Assembly (NCBI GenBank): GCA_965222125.1
Contig: CBDCTC010000003.1
Location: forward strand, 186,001 to 250,000
Direction: 5' to 3'
Origin: CAZENU01 sp965222125
GTDB taxonomy: Bacteria > Chloroflexota > Dehalococcoidia > Lucifugimonadales > CAZENU01
Length of the DNA stretch: 64,000 bases
The position numbers were made by a program, and so were the translations under genes. Shown piece by piece: positions 25,392-34,420 of the stretch. Under the pieces are notes generated by a model. The model did no database searches and had not been told where the DNA came from. It saw only the letters and a program-made list of their open reading frames with translations. How positions within the stretch are numbered: the first letter of the stretch is position 1; every line of letters starts with the position of its first letter.

Positions 25392-26654
25392 ATGAACATC
25401 ACAGAGCTGGAAGAGAAGACCAACGACGAGCTGCGCGCGATGGCTGGCGAGATGGGCCTGCTGTCCGACGGCGCGATGCCCAAGCGGCGCGACCTGATGA
25501 TGAAGGTGCTGCAGGTCTACGCGGAGCGCAACGGCAACGTCATGGCCAGCGGCGTGCTGAACATCGAGGAGCAGGGCTACGGCTTCCTGCAGGCCTCCGG
25601 GCGCCGCAACGGCACCAGCAACGTCTACGTCTCGCAGTCGCAGATCCGCAGGTTCAGCCTGCGCACCGGCGACCTGGTCGCGGGGCAGGTGCGTGCCCCC
25701 AAGGACGGCGAGCGCTACTTCGGCCTCATACGCGTCGAGGCGGTCAACGGCGTCGAGCCGGAGGCCGCGCGGCACCGCCCCCACTTCGAGCACCTCACGC
25801 CCATATTCCCCATCGAGCGGATCAAGTTGGAGACGACCCGGGAGGAGCTGTCGACACGTCTCATGGACCTGGTCTGCCCCATCGGCCGCGGCCAGCGCGG
25901 GCTGATCGTCTCCCCGCCCAAGGTGGGCAAGACGACGATCCTCAAGGACATCGCCAACAGCATCACCGTCAACGCGCCCGACATGCACATCATGGTCGCC
26001 CTGACCGGGGAGCGCCCCGAGGAGGTGACCGACATGACCCGGTCGGTCGACGGCGAGGTGTTCAGCTCCACCTTCGACGAGCCGGTCGAGTACCACTGCA
26101 AGGTGGCCGAGCTCGTGCTGAACCGGGCGAAGCGGCTCGTCGAGACGGGCGCCGACGTCGTCATACTGCTCGACAGCATCACGCGTCTGACCCGGGCGTA
26201 CAACCTGGCGGTGCCGTCGAGCGGCCGCACGCTGTCTGGCGGCATGGACCCGGTCGCGCTGTACCCGCCGAAGCAGTTCTTCGGCGCGGCCCGCAAAGTC
26301 GAGGACGGCGGCAGCCTCACCATACTGGCCGCGTGCCTGGTCGAGACCGACAGCCGGATGGACGAGCTGATCTACGAGGAGCTGAAGGGCACCGGCAACA
26401 TGGAGGTCCGGCTCGACCGCAGGCTGTCCGAGAAGCGGGTCTACCCGGCGATCGACATCGGGCGCAGCGGCACCCGGCGCGAGGAGCTGCTGCTGGACGC
26501 GGAGACGCTCAGGCAGACCTGGCTGCTGCGCCGCATGGTCAGCCTCGTAAGCTCCGACAGCATGGCGTCCGAGGCTACCGAGAAGGTGATCGAGCGGCTC
26601 AGGAAGTCGGCCGACAACAAAGAGTTCCTCCAGAACCTCGCCAAGGACAGCTAA
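25392..26654 (+). CDS. rho: Transcription termination factor Rho
   Basis: 420-residue hexameric RNA helicase that ends transcription. The N-terminal helical Rho-N (MNITELEEKTNDELRAMAGEMG), the cold-shock-like RNA-binding domain (GVLNIEEQGYGFL) and the RecA-type ATPase are present, with Walker A VSPPKVGKTTILKD and Walker B VVILLDSITRLTRAYN. Length matches ordinary Rho without the long insertions seen in actinobacteria. GGAG lies before ATG 25392; the frame is open to 25332, but that part falls in a repeat. The long leader is compatible with the autoregulation known for rho in other bacteria. Confidence 0.97.
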   Translation: MNITELEEKTNDELRAMAGEMGLLSDGAMPKRRDLMMKVLQVYAERNGNVMASGVLNIEEQGYGFLQASGRRNGTSNVYVSQSQIRRFSLRTGDLVAGQVRAPKDGERYFGLIRVEAVNGVEPEAARHRPHFEHLTPIFPIERIKLETTREELSTRLMDLVCPIGRGQRGLIVSPPKVGKTTILKDIANSITVNAPDMHIMVALTGERPEEVTDMTRSVDGEVFSSTFDEPVEYHCKVAELVLNRAKRLVETGADVVILLDSITRLTRAYNLAVPSSGRTLSGGMDPVALYPPKQFFGAARKVEDGGSLTILAACLVETDSRMDELIYEELKGTGNMEVRLDRRLSEKRVYPAIDIGRSGTRREELLLDAETLRQTWLLRRMVSLVSSDSMASEATEKVIERLRKSADNKEFLQNLAKDS

Positions 26655-26657
26655 AGC

Positions 26658-26731
26658 GCCGCCCGTCGATTGTGGGTGCGCCGCCTCCTCCCATCGTCGT
26701 TCCCGTGGAGACGGGAACCCATCGCCGGCCC
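26658..26731. repeat. Direct repeat, left copy, flanking a broken GIY-YIG gene
   Basis: Starts GCCGCCCGTCGATTGTGGGT and ends ACCCATCGCCGGCCC. It is repeated almost exactly at 27034-27108; a partial third copy lies at about 27156-27196. Confidence 0.85.
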
Positions 26732-26752
26732 ATGCGCTACTATGGCGCGGCG

Positions 26753-27026
26753 ATGAAGAACCCTCGCCAGCATACCCAACGGGACCATCTACGTAGGCGT
26801 CACCTCCAACCCCGTGCAGCGCGTCTGGCAGCACAAGAACGGGTTCGTGGATGGGTTCACCAAGAAATACGACGTAGACCGCCTCGTCTGGTACGAGACT
26901 CACCCCGCGATGGAAGCCGCCATCACCCGCGAGCGGCGGCTCAAGAAATGGAACCGCGCCTGGAAGATCAGACTCATCGAAGAGGCGAACCCGTCCTGGC
27001 GCGACCTCTACTCCGAAATCACCTGA
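26753..27026 (+). pseudogene. Truncated GIY-YIG endonuclease-domain gene
   Basis: From ATG 26753 the frame reads only MKNP before going wrong. In the neighbouring frame the sequence LASIPNGTIYVGVTSNPVQR and the rest run cleanly to TGA at 27026 as a UPF0213-like GIY-YIG protein (ERRLKKWNRAWKIRLIEE). What is missing is the short piece with the GIY half (normally YYVYI) between MKN and LAS, so a small frame-breaking deletion has removed part of the active site. The YVG half is intact. The gene is flanked by 75-base direct repeats. Confidence 0.7.
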
Positions 27027-27033
27027 GGGCCGC

Positions 27034-27108
27034 CCCGCCCGTCGATTGTGGGTGCGCCGCCTCCTCCCATCGTCGTCCCCGTGGAGACGGGAACCCATCG
27101 CCGGCCCC
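27034..27108. repeat. Direct repeat, right copy, flanking a broken GIY-YIG gene
   Basis: Differs from the copy at 26658-26731 at very few positions (TCGTCGTCCCCG against TCGTCGTTCCCG). The spacing between the copies is about 376 bases and contains only the GIY-YIG remnant. Confidence 0.85.
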
Positions 27109-27233
27109 TCGCCGTCGCGGGAAGACGAATGTGGGGTGGGCCCGCCTCCTCCCGTGGGTGCGCCGCCGCCTACCGTCGTTCCCGTGCAGACGGGGGCCCC
27201 CCAAATCGCTGGGATAAGAGACATCCCTCCGTA

Positions 27234-27263
27234 TTGACAAGGCAATCGATAGTGGGATATATT
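27234..27263 (+). promoter_or_regulatory. Promoter of the large surface-protein gene (distal)
   Basis: TTGACA (27234-27239), 18 bases, TATATT (27258-27263). A transcript would carry about 285 bases of leader with a GGAGC-type hairpin at about 27460-27486. Confidence 0.65.
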
Positions 27264-27344
27264 GCGCCGTGCTTGGGCATCGGTTGCGAGTCCCGGTGTG
27301 GTGTCGGTCGCGAGGCCGGCCGGAAAGATGGAGTGCCGATACCC

Positions 27345-27373
27345 TTGACAATGTATTGGACATGGTGTAAAAA
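27345..27373 (+). promoter_or_regulatory. Second promoter of the large surface-protein gene
   Basis: TTGACA (27345-27350), 17 bases, TAAAAA (27368-27373). The -10 is weaker than that of the upstream promoter. Confidence 0.4.
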
Positions 27374-27554
27374 CCGCAATAGTGTCAGACGAACGTCCTG
27401 AGATATCTAAATCGCGCATGTTATCCGCCAGTAGGAAAGGGCTTGATAACGTGGCCGGCTCCTGGGAGGGCAGCTACCCGGAGCTTCGTTTGTCAGAAGA
27501 ACGGGTCGAATCAGCACAGCTAAAGTTGGACGGAATCACCAAGGGGGTCCACAA

Positions 27555-29966
27555 GTGAAAAAGGTTTTGAAGTTCTCATCCCTACTGGCGGCGGTACTGC
27601 TGCTCGCGGCGTTGGCTGGTGTGCAGTTGCTGTCCGCTGACGAGCACACCACCCTGACGACCGACCAGTCCTACGTCAGCGCCGACGAGGCCGCAGGCGA
27701 CGACACATTCAGGGTGAGCTTGGTTCACACAGGCACATCGGCTGCCACCGTAGGTGCAACGACGACCGTGACGGTGACCAACCCGAGGACAAAGGCAGCC
27801 TATAAGTTGGCTGCCGGAGTGGTCGTTGCGACCACTACTCGCGCAAAGTATCAGGTCGACGTCACTGTATTGTCGACTACCACCATTCCAGCGAAACAGC
27901 TAGCAACTGGCTTGGGGACGACGGCTGACGAGGACGAGAACGTGGGCAAAGGCAATGTCCACGGCAAGGATGGCGACGAGCTCGTGGTGAGCTTCAAGCC
28001 GACCGGCTCGCTGGTCGCGCGCACTGCCACGGTCACCGTCGACACCAAGGGTCCGTCGATAACGAACCTCAGCCCCGTACACGACAGGAGGACGTCCGGC
28101 GGCACGATAAGGTTCGTGGCGGACATCTCCGATGGTGGCAGCGGCCTCGGCGCCGACGCCGACTCGGTGGTCGCCAAGACGACACTCACGGTCACCGGCG
28201 GCGGCGTGAACGAGGCTCTCCCGGTCAAGGCGACCAAGCCCGACTCCGGCGCCTCGACCGTGTCGGTCGTCGCCACACTGAACGAGGGTGCCTTCACGTG
28301 GACCGTCAGAGTCGTGGACGCCCTTGGCAACGTGGGCAATAGCGACGCGGTCCCCGACGACGGTGACGCGACCACGACGACGGACGACGGCAACCAGTCG
28401 CATAGCGTCGTCGTCGACATAACGGATCCTTCGATCGACTCGGCAATGACCGGTTACGTGCTTGACACGTCCGGTGACACTCCCACGGAGAAGAAGTCAG
28501 GCAGCCGGACCGGCATTCTCGTCACGTTCCTCGACGGTGGCGTCGAAGATGGTGGCGGACTGGACGGCACCACCGTCGGCGACACGGACTTCCGCGTTGA
28601 CGTAGACGGCCAGGCGCAAAACATCTCGAGCGTGGTCTGGAACGAAAAGCTCGGCTTGATGGTGTTCATCACCCTCGCAGACGAGCTTGCGGGCGATGAC
28701 GAGCCGGTTGTGCGACTGGTCGGGCCGGTCGAAGATCTGGCCGGCAACTCGACGGGTACCGGTCAGAAGGAGGCCACTGACGGAATCGCCCCGATACTGA
28801 CGGTCAGCGTCGACGGCTCGACCGACACTGTGACCAACGATAAGCTGACGGTCCTGGTGAGCGCGGACGAGAAGTCGCGGAACCCCGCGCGGACGAGTGG
28901 CATCACGGTGTCGGCGATCGAGAAGGGCACGGGCGACAACGCAGAGAAGGATGTTGTCGGTGACGCGGCCGGGTTCAGCGCCGCGAGGTTCAGGACCGTG
29001 ACGAGCGGCGAACAGTGGGAGTGGATTTTCAACCTGGCGAACGCCACCAACGGCAAGTACAACGTGTGCATTGAGGTTTCCGACATCAGTGGCGACACCG
29101 GTAACGAGGGGACGAAGGGCACGTGCGAGGCTGGGGCGCTGATCGACGCCGACAAGTCGATCACGTTCACGGTCGACACCGTTGTGAACGATCCCGCGGT
29201 GACGCCTGAGAAGACCGACAACGGCGGTGCGTTCATCGAGATTGGCTATGGCGAGAAGATCACGGCCTTGACCGCTACGGTTGCGGGCGACGCAGTCGAC
29301 ACGGCGACGCTGGACGACAAGACGTTCACCATCGCGCCTCCGGCTGACGGCTACGCGATCGGCGAGCACGAAGTCGCCGTGACGGCGACCGACGTTGCCG
29401 GCAACACGAAGACGGCCAAGAAGAAGGTCGAAATCACGGCGCGGGCCGCGTTCACGGTCAACCTGAGGCCAGGCTACAACCTGATCTCGCTCCCGGGCAC
29501 GCCCGAGAGCACGGACATCAACGACGTAATCGGCGCGGACCATGCGATCAACCAGGTGCTGACGTACTCCCCGTTCGTCGAGGGCGGCTGGCTTTCGGCC
29601 GAGCGCGGCGACGATGGAGCCTTTGCGGGCACCCTGACGACGATCGACGGCTCGACGGCCTACATAGTGCGGACGACCAGCTTCGAGCCCCTTGAGGTAA
29701 TAATCCCGCGGATGGCGCTCGGTAACGTGCTGCCGCCGCAGACGAACCTGGGAATCGGCTGGAACCTGGTACCGGTCATAGACCTTAGCTCCGACCTGGC
29801 GACCGGCGACGCGATTGACGGCTACTTCCAGGGCGTCGGTGACGCGATCCTGACGATCGGCGACACCGGCAGGCTTGAAGCGCTGGACGGTGACGACGGA
29901 GTGGTGGGACGCGGATACTGGGTCTACGCGAGCAGGGCGGCAGTTCTGCTGCCGACGCAGCGCTAG
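27555..29966 (+). CDS. Large exported protein with Ig-like domains
   Basis: 803 residues. A signal peptide (KKVLKFSSLLAAVLLLAALA) is followed by several beta-rich repeats of bacterial Ig/cadherin type, with recurring phrases such as VTATDVAGN and VVDALGNVGNSD, Thr/Asp/Gly-rich and acidic. The C-terminal 180 residues form a distinct module beginning with FTVNLRPGYNLISLPGTPES and ending in GRGYWVYASRA, a pattern of cell-surface proteins in environmental bacteria. There is no lipobox or LPXTG. It could be an S-layer or adhesive protein. Start is GTG with AGGGGG upstream, and an intrinsic terminator follows, so it is monocistronic and probably abundant. Confidence 0.75.
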   Translation: MKKVLKFSSLLAAVLLLAALAGVQLLSADEHTTLTTDQSYVSADEAAGDDTFRVSLVHTGTSAATVGATTTVTVTNPRTKAAYKLAAGVVVATTTRAKYQVDVTVLSTTTIPAKQLATGLGTTADEDENVGKGNVHGKDGDELVVSFKPTGSLVARTATVTVDTKGPSITNLSPVHDRRTSGGTIRFVADISDGGSGLGADADSVVAKTTLTVTGGGVNEALPVKATKPDSGASTVSVVATLNEGAFTWTVRVVDALGNVGNSDAVPDDGDATTTTDDGNQSHSVVVDITDPSIDSAMTGYVLDTSGDTPTEKKSGSRTGILVTFLDGGVEDGGGLDGTTVGDTDFRVDVDGQAQNISSVVWNEKLGLMVFITLADELAGDDEPVVRLVGPVEDLAGNSTGTGQKEATDGIAPILTVSVDGSTDTVTNDKLTVLVSADEKSRNPARTSGITVSAIEKGTGDNAEKDVVGDAAGFSAARFRTVTSGEQWEWIFNLANATNGKYNVCIEVSDISGDTGNEGTKGTCEAGALIDADKSITFTVDTVVNDPAVTPEKTDNGGAFIEIGYGEKITALTATVAGDAVDTATLDDKTFTIAPPADGYAIGEHEVAVTATDVAGNTKTAKKKVEITARAAFTVNLRPGYNLISLPGTPESTDINDVIGADHAINQVLTYSPFVEGGWLSAERGDDGAFAGTLTTIDGSTAYIVRTTSFEPLEVIIPRMALGNVLPPQTNLGIGWNLVPVIDLSSDLATGDAIDGYFQGVGDAILTIGDTGRLEALDGDDGVVGRGYWVYASRAAVLLPTQR

Positions 29967-30003
29967 GCCAGCGCTCCAACATCGGGCAATAGGTAACTAG
30001 AGT

Positions 30004-30047
30004 AGAGTCTCCCGCCTCCACAAAGGGGGCGGGAGACTCTTTGTTTT
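30004..30047 (+). terminator. Rho-independent terminator
   Basis: A perfect 13-base-pair stem (AGAGTCTCCCGCC / GGCGGGAGACTCT) with an 11-base loop is followed by TTGTTTT. It lies 38 bases after the large surface-protein gene. Confidence 0.92.
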
Positions 30048-30065
30048 GTAGGAGTGAGAGAGAAG

Positions 30066-31208
30066 ATGCGAGGTCGTTGGATGATCGCAGTCGCAGGAAT
30101 CGTGGTCGTGAGCGCGCTGGTCGTGGCGGCGAGCGCGGTCCGCGCCCAGGAGCAGCCGGTGAGGCCGACGATCTACAACGGCTCGCTCACGTTCAACGGA
30201 CAGCCGCTGCTCGACGGGCTAAAGGTGCTGGCCCGCATCGGAGACTACGAGACGGCGTCGGTCATCTCCAAGAACGGTCGGTACCAGGGTCTGACGGTGC
30301 GGCCTCCGAAGCAACGCTACCTGGGCAAGATGGTGACGTTCCACGTGGAAAGCACCCAGGCGTACGAGACGGAGAAGTTCGTCCCGGGCAAGTCGGGGCC
30401 GAACTTCACCCGGTATATCTTCGACCTGACGTTCCCGGCGCTGCCGATGCGCCCGCCGACGCCGACGCCGACCGCGACGAACACACCGGTCCCGACGGCG
30501 ACACCCGTCGTCGCACGGCCGTCGGTCTACTCGGGCACGATCATCGTGTCCGGCGGCAGCGTGTGGGCGGGGGCGAGGCTGGAAGCGCACTTGGGAGACC
30601 TGCGGTTCCCGGCGCTGGTGGAGGGACAGCAATACAGCAGCCTCGTCGTCGCTCCGGGCGACCTGGCGCTGGTCGGAGAGGTGATAGAGTTCTACCTTGA
30701 CGGCGTCAAGGCTGAGACGACGGACGTCTACGAGAATGGCGCTCGAAAGCGGGACTTCGACATCATAGTCCTGGGCGCGCAGACGCCGACGCCGACGCGC
30801 ACGCCTCGGCCAACGGCGACGCGGACCCCCATCCCGACGAACACCCCCGTGCCGACGGCAACCCCGACGCGGGTCCCGACGAACACGCCGGTGCCCACGA
30901 CGACGCCCACGCCTGTGCCGACGGCGACCCCGACCCCGACGCCGACGGCGACGCCTGAGCCGACGGCGACCCCGGTTCCGACGGCGACGGTGGAACCCAC
31001 GGCGACGCCGAGGCCGCGTGCGACCACGGCGCCTGTGGTCCGCGCCGACGACACGCCTGAGGCGGCGGGCCCCGCGGACCGCGGCAGCTGTGTGGCCATC
31101 GACGGCGCCCCCCCGCTGACGGGCGCCGCCAACGTGCTCCTAATGCTAGCCCCCGTCGGCCTAATAGCAGCCCACCGCCGCACCCGACCCCCCCCCGACC
31201 GCGGCTAG
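30066..31208 (+). CDS. Exported TPTP-linker protein with two similar beta domains
   Basis: 380 residues. A signal peptide (GRWMIAVAGIVVVSALVVAA) is followed by two related domains (about 30-130 and 155-235; both with YxGxI/L-x-F/V, a central G and a hydrophobic strand pattern). They are separated by a TPTPTATNTPVPT linker and followed by about 90 residues of Thr-Pro repeats. The C-terminus has a hydrophobic stretch (ANVLLMLAPVGLIAAHRRTR), which could anchor it. The two domains recall secreted carboxypeptidase-regulatory-like folds, but I cannot assign a family. GTG 30054 is an alternative start; ATG 30066 fits AGGAG better. Confidence 0.75.
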   Translation: MRGRWMIAVAGIVVVSALVVAASAVRAQEQPVRPTIYNGSLTFNGQPLLDGLKVLARIGDYETASVISKNGRYQGLTVRPPKQRYLGKMVTFHVESTQAYETEKFVPGKSGPNFTRYIFDLTFPALPMRPPTPTPTATNTPVPTATPVVARPSVYSGTIIVSGGSVWAGARLEAHLGDLRFPALVEGQQYSSLVVAPGDLALVGEVIEFYLDGVKAETTDVYENGARKRDFDIIVLGAQTPTPTRTPRPTATRTPIPTNTPVPTATPTRVPTNTPVPTTTPTPVPTATPTPTPTATPEPTATPVPTATVEPTATPRPRATTAPVVRADDTPEAAGPADRGSCVAIDGAPPLTGAANVLLMLAPVGLIAAHRRTRPPPDRG

Positions 31209-31217
31209 ACAACCCGT

Positions 31218-31265
31218 TCGCCCTGAGTGCCCCGCCGCTTTGGGCGGGGTGTATCGAAGGGCCCG
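31218..31265. repeat. Dispersed palindromic repeat, form A
   Basis: CGTTCGCCCTGAGTGCCCCG, then CCGCTTTGGGCGGGGTGTAT and CGAAGGGC. The hairpin arms are CCCCGCC and GGCGGGG. Confidence 0.85.
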
Positions 31266-31292
31266 CAACCGGCCCGTAAGTTGGTGAAAATA

Positions 31293-31655
31293 ATGCCGCA
31301 GCCCTTCCACGTGTACATGCTGAGATGCTCCGACGGGTCGTACTACGTCGGCCACACCGATGGCCTCGCTCGGAGAATAGCCGCGCACGACGCAGGCGAA
31401 ATACCGGGGTACACTTCAGCCAGGCTGCCGGTCCAGTTGGTCTGGTCGCAGGAGTTTGCCGACCGTGTCGAGGCGCTGGAGTCGGAGGCTAGGATCAAGA
31501 AGTGGAGTCGTGCGAAGAAACGTGCGCTGGCTGAGGGCGACTACTCTGGGTTGCGAACGCTAGCAAAGAAGATGGACTGGCGCGGTTACCGCGCTCGGTC
31601 CGAGACGAGGAGGGGCGTTGACGGGTCGTGCGCGCCCCTCGATACGCGCCGCTGA
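31293..31655 (+). CDS. GIY-YIG endonuclease-domain protein (UPF0213-like)
   Basis: 120 residues from ATG 31293. The GIY-YIG fold is intact: VYMLRCSDGSYYVGHTDG gives the two tyrosines, followed by Arg (LARRIAAHDAG) and the Glu-containing block EALESEARIKKWSR. Small proteins of this kind are nucleases of uncertain function. The last residues (CAPLDTRR) and the stop codon are supplied by a copy of the dispersed repeat, so the native C-terminus may have been cut or extended by the repeat insertion. It is the intact counterpart of the broken gene at 26753. Confidence 0.85.
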   Translation: MPQPFHVYMLRCSDGSYYVGHTDGLARRIAAHDAGEIPGYTSARLPVQLVWSQEFADRVEALESEARIKKWSRAKKRALAEGDYSGLRTLAKKMDWRGYRARSETRRGVDGSCAPLDTRR

Positions 31656-31869
31656 AGCATCGGCGCTACTCGGGGTGAACGGATTGCGCGGGCGACGAGT
31701 GGCCGGGGCTGATTGTCTTGGGCGGTGCCCCACGGCCTTGGCGCACGCAACCCTATCAGCCTGGCCTCCCTTTGGCTGAGCACCCAACCCGTTCGCCCTG
31801 AGTGCCCCGCCGCTTTGGGCGAGCACCCTAGCCCGTTCGCCCTGGGTGGCCCGCCGCTTTGGGCGAGCA

Positions 31870-32690
31870 CCCTAGCCCGTTCGCCCTGAGTGCCCCGCCG
31901 CTTTGGGCGGGGTGTATCGAAGGGCCCACGGCAACCAACCCGGAGCTCGCTGGGGGATGGGGAGATGGGTCTTGTCGGAAGCCTGCGCCCGCCCCTCGAT
32001 ACGCGCCGCTGAAGCATCGGCGCTACTCGGGGTGAACGGGTTGAGCGGGCGACGGGTGGCCGGGGCTGATTGTCTTGGGCGGTGCCCCACGGCCTTGGCG
32101 CACGCAACCCTATCAGCCTGGCCTCCCTTTGGCTGAGCACCCTAGCCCGTTCGCCCTGAGTGCCCCGCCGCTTTGGGCGAGCACCCTAGCCCGTTCGCCC
32201 TGAGTGCCCCGCCGCTTTGGGCGGGGTGTATCGAAGGGCCCACGGCAACCAACCCGGAGCTCGCTGGGGGATGGGGAGATGGGTCTTGTCGGAAGCCTGC
32301 GCCCGCCCCTCGATACGCGCCGCTGAAGCATCGGCGCTACTCGGGGTGAACGGATTGCGCGGGCGACGGGTGGCCGGGGCTGATTGTCTTGGGCGGTGCC
32401 CCACGGCCTTGGCGCACGCAACCCTATCAGCCTGGCCTCCCTTTGGCTGAGCACCCAACCCGTTCGCCCTGAGTGCCCCGCCGCTTTGGGCGAGCACCCT
32501 AGCCCGTTCGCCCTGAGTGCCCCGCCGCTTTGGGCGGGGTGTATCGAAGGGCCCACGGCAACCAACCCGGAGCTCGCTGGGGGATGGGGAGATGGGTCTT
32601 GTCGGAAGCCTGCGCCCGCCCCTCGATACGCGCCGCTGAAGCATCGGCGCTACTCGGGGTGAACGGATTGCGCGGGCGATCGGGTCAGGG
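31870..32690. repeat. Tandem array of about 314-base units
   Basis: The phrase CCCACGGCAACCAACCCGGA begins at 31925, 32239 and 32552, giving periods of 314 and 313. GTGGCCGGGGCTGATTGTCT occurs at 32056 and 32369 with the same period, and an earlier copy at 31699 shows a partial unit. Each unit carries one form A and one form B palindrome. The copies are nearly identical, so the expansion is recent. Confidence 0.93.
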
Positions 32691-32818
32691 GGTTGGATTC
32701 CCGCCTTCGCGGGAATTACGGTATGCAAGGATCTCCCTTGGTGGAAATGACGGAGCGCGTCCGGCGCACCCAACTATCCACCATCCACTACCCACTATCC
32801 CCCACCCCGCTTCTGCCG

Positions 32819-32826
32819 TGTATAAT
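32819..32826 (+). promoter_or_regulatory. Likely -10 element of dnaJ
   Basis: TATAAT (32821-32826) preceded by TG lies 31 bases before ATG of dnaJ. There is no CIRCE-type inverted repeat and no clear -35. Confidence 0.45.
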
Positions 32827-32857
32827 CTAAAGTGGACCGTATGCGCCAGAAAGCCAG

Positions 32858-34003
32858 ATGACTACTCACAAACGCGACTACTACGAGGTCCTGAGCGTCT
32901 CCCGCGGCTGCTCCGACGAGGAGCTGAAGAAGGCGTTCAGGAAGCTGGCGCTTGCGTACCACCCGGACCGGAACAAGAACGAGGGCGCGACGGAGCGCTT
33001 CAAGGAGATCAACGAGGCGTACCAGGTGCTCACGGACCCGCAGAAGCGGTCGACGTACGACCGCTTCGGCCACGCCGGGCTCGGACAGAACGGCGCACAG
33101 GGATTCGACGGCTTCGATACATTCGGCGGCTTCGGCGACATCTTCGACGCCTTCTTCGGCGGCGGCTCGGGACGGTCGCGCACGTCGGCACGGCGCGGCG
33201 GAGACCTCCAGCACTCCCTGACGGTCGACTTCGAGGAGGCCGTGTTCGGCTGCGAGCGCCCGATCGAGGTACGGCGCACGGAGGTTTGCTCCCGGTGCAA
33301 GGGCGGCGGAAGCGAGCCGGGCTCGTCGCCGACGGTCTGCCTCGAGTGCGCCGGCGCGGGAGAGGTCCGGCGGAGCCACCAGAGCATCTTCGGCCAGTTC
33401 ACGCAGGTGTCGTCGTGCGGCCGGTGCCGCGGCGAGGGCAACGTGATCACGGACCCGTGCGCGAGCTGCAACGGGGCGGGCCGGGAGCGCCGCCAGCGGA
33501 AGCTGGTCGTCTCGATCCCGGCGGGCATCGAGACCGGGACGCAGATGCGCCTGAGCGGGGAGGGCGAGCCGGGGTCCCGCGGCGGGCCCGCCGGGGACCT
33601 GTACGTCTCGGTGCGGGTGATGCCCCACGCGTACTTCGAGCGCAGCGGCAACGACATCATCCACGTCCACCGGGTCAACATGGCCCAAGCGGCGCTGGGG
33701 ACGACGGTCGAGACGCCGACAATGGACGGCGACGTGGAGATCGAGGTGCCGGCCGGCACTCAGACGGGCGATGTGGTGCGCCTCAGGGGCAAGGGTGTCC
33801 CGCACCTGGGCGCGCAGAGCCGCCGGGGCGACCAGCTCGTGACGCTGGTGGTGGAGACGCCGCGGTCGCTGACCCAGGAACAGCGGGCGCTGCTGGAGGC
33901 GCTGTCGGAGACGATGGACGGCGGCAGGTTTGGCCCGGACGGCATAGAGGACGGCCGGGGCTGGTTCGACCGCCTCAGGGACTCCATGTCCGGTGCCGAG
34001 TAG
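32858..34003 (+). CDS. dnaJ: Chaperone DnaJ
   Basis: 381-residue type I (class A) Hsp40 that stimulates DnaK ATPase. The J domain (1-68) has the HPD motif (AYHPDRNK). It is followed by a Gly/Phe-rich linker (FDTFGGFGDIFDAFFGGG), four CxxCxGxG zinc motifs (CSRCKGGG, CLECAGAG, CGRCRGEG, CASCNGAG; about 145-215) and the two beta-barrel substrate domains. No grpE or dnaK is adjacent. Confidence 0.97.
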   Translation: MTTHKRDYYEVLSVSRGCSDEELKKAFRKLALAYHPDRNKNEGATERFKEINEAYQVLTDPQKRSTYDRFGHAGLGQNGAQGFDGFDTFGGFGDIFDAFFGGGSGRSRTSARRGGDLQHSLTVDFEEAVFGCERPIEVRRTEVCSRCKGGGSEPGSSPTVCLECAGAGEVRRSHQSIFGQFTQVSSCGRCRGEGNVITDPCASCNGAGRERRQRKLVVSIPAGIETGTQMRLSGEGEPGSRGGPAGDLYVSVRVMPHAYFERSGNDIIHVHRVNMAQAALGTTVETPTMDGDVEIEVPAGTQTGDVVRLRGKGVPHLGAQSRRGDQLVTLVVETPRSLTQEQRALLEALSETMDGGRFGPDGIEDGRGWFDRLRDSMSGAE

Positions 34004-34201
34004 GTAGCCCCACGGACCGCATCCGGAACGCACTGCCACGCCGACGGATGACTACATGCGTGCACGCCGTAGCGGGCGTAGTCTTGCTGTTGGGCCGCAA
34101 TCAACCGGTTCACCCTGTACGCGCCCTTCGATACACCCCGACGAAGCGTCGGGGCACTCAGGGTGAGCGGTTGTACGTCAACGGGCGTGTCGAGGGCACC
34201 T

Positions 34202-34281
34202 AGGGCGAGCGGTCGTGCGGTGACGGTGCGCAGGGGCGTTCAGGGCGAGCGGTCGTGCGGTGACGGTGCGTAGGGGCGTTC
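34202..34281. repeat. 40-base tandem duplication
   Basis: AGGGCGAGCGGTCGTGCGGT plus GACGGTGCGCAGGGGCGTTC occurs twice with one or two changes. Confidence 0.9.
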
Positions 34282-34420
34282 GGGCAGTAGGGGTTGATCT
34301 TTCGTAGCCATACGACCCCGTTCACCCCGAGTAGCGCCGATGCGTCATCGGCGCGTATCGAGGGGCGCGGGCAGGTTGGACGTGCACCCTTGCCGAGGAT
34401 GGATTCCCGCGAAAGCGGGA

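Larger units (their letters stand above)
31656..32857. other. Gene-free repeat region before dnaJ
   Basis: No gene. Made of dispersed palindromes in both forms (A with CCCCGCCGCTTTGGGCGGGG; B with CCCCTCGATACGCGCCGCTG), tandem units of about 314 bases, and a cgcggg palindrome at 32699-32720. Long open frames here only reflect repeat periodicity. Confidence 0.8.

Noticed and set aside
31560..32773. Long minus-strand open frames in the tandem repeat region
   Set aside because: Their lengths come from the repeat period; each unit gives the same peptide.
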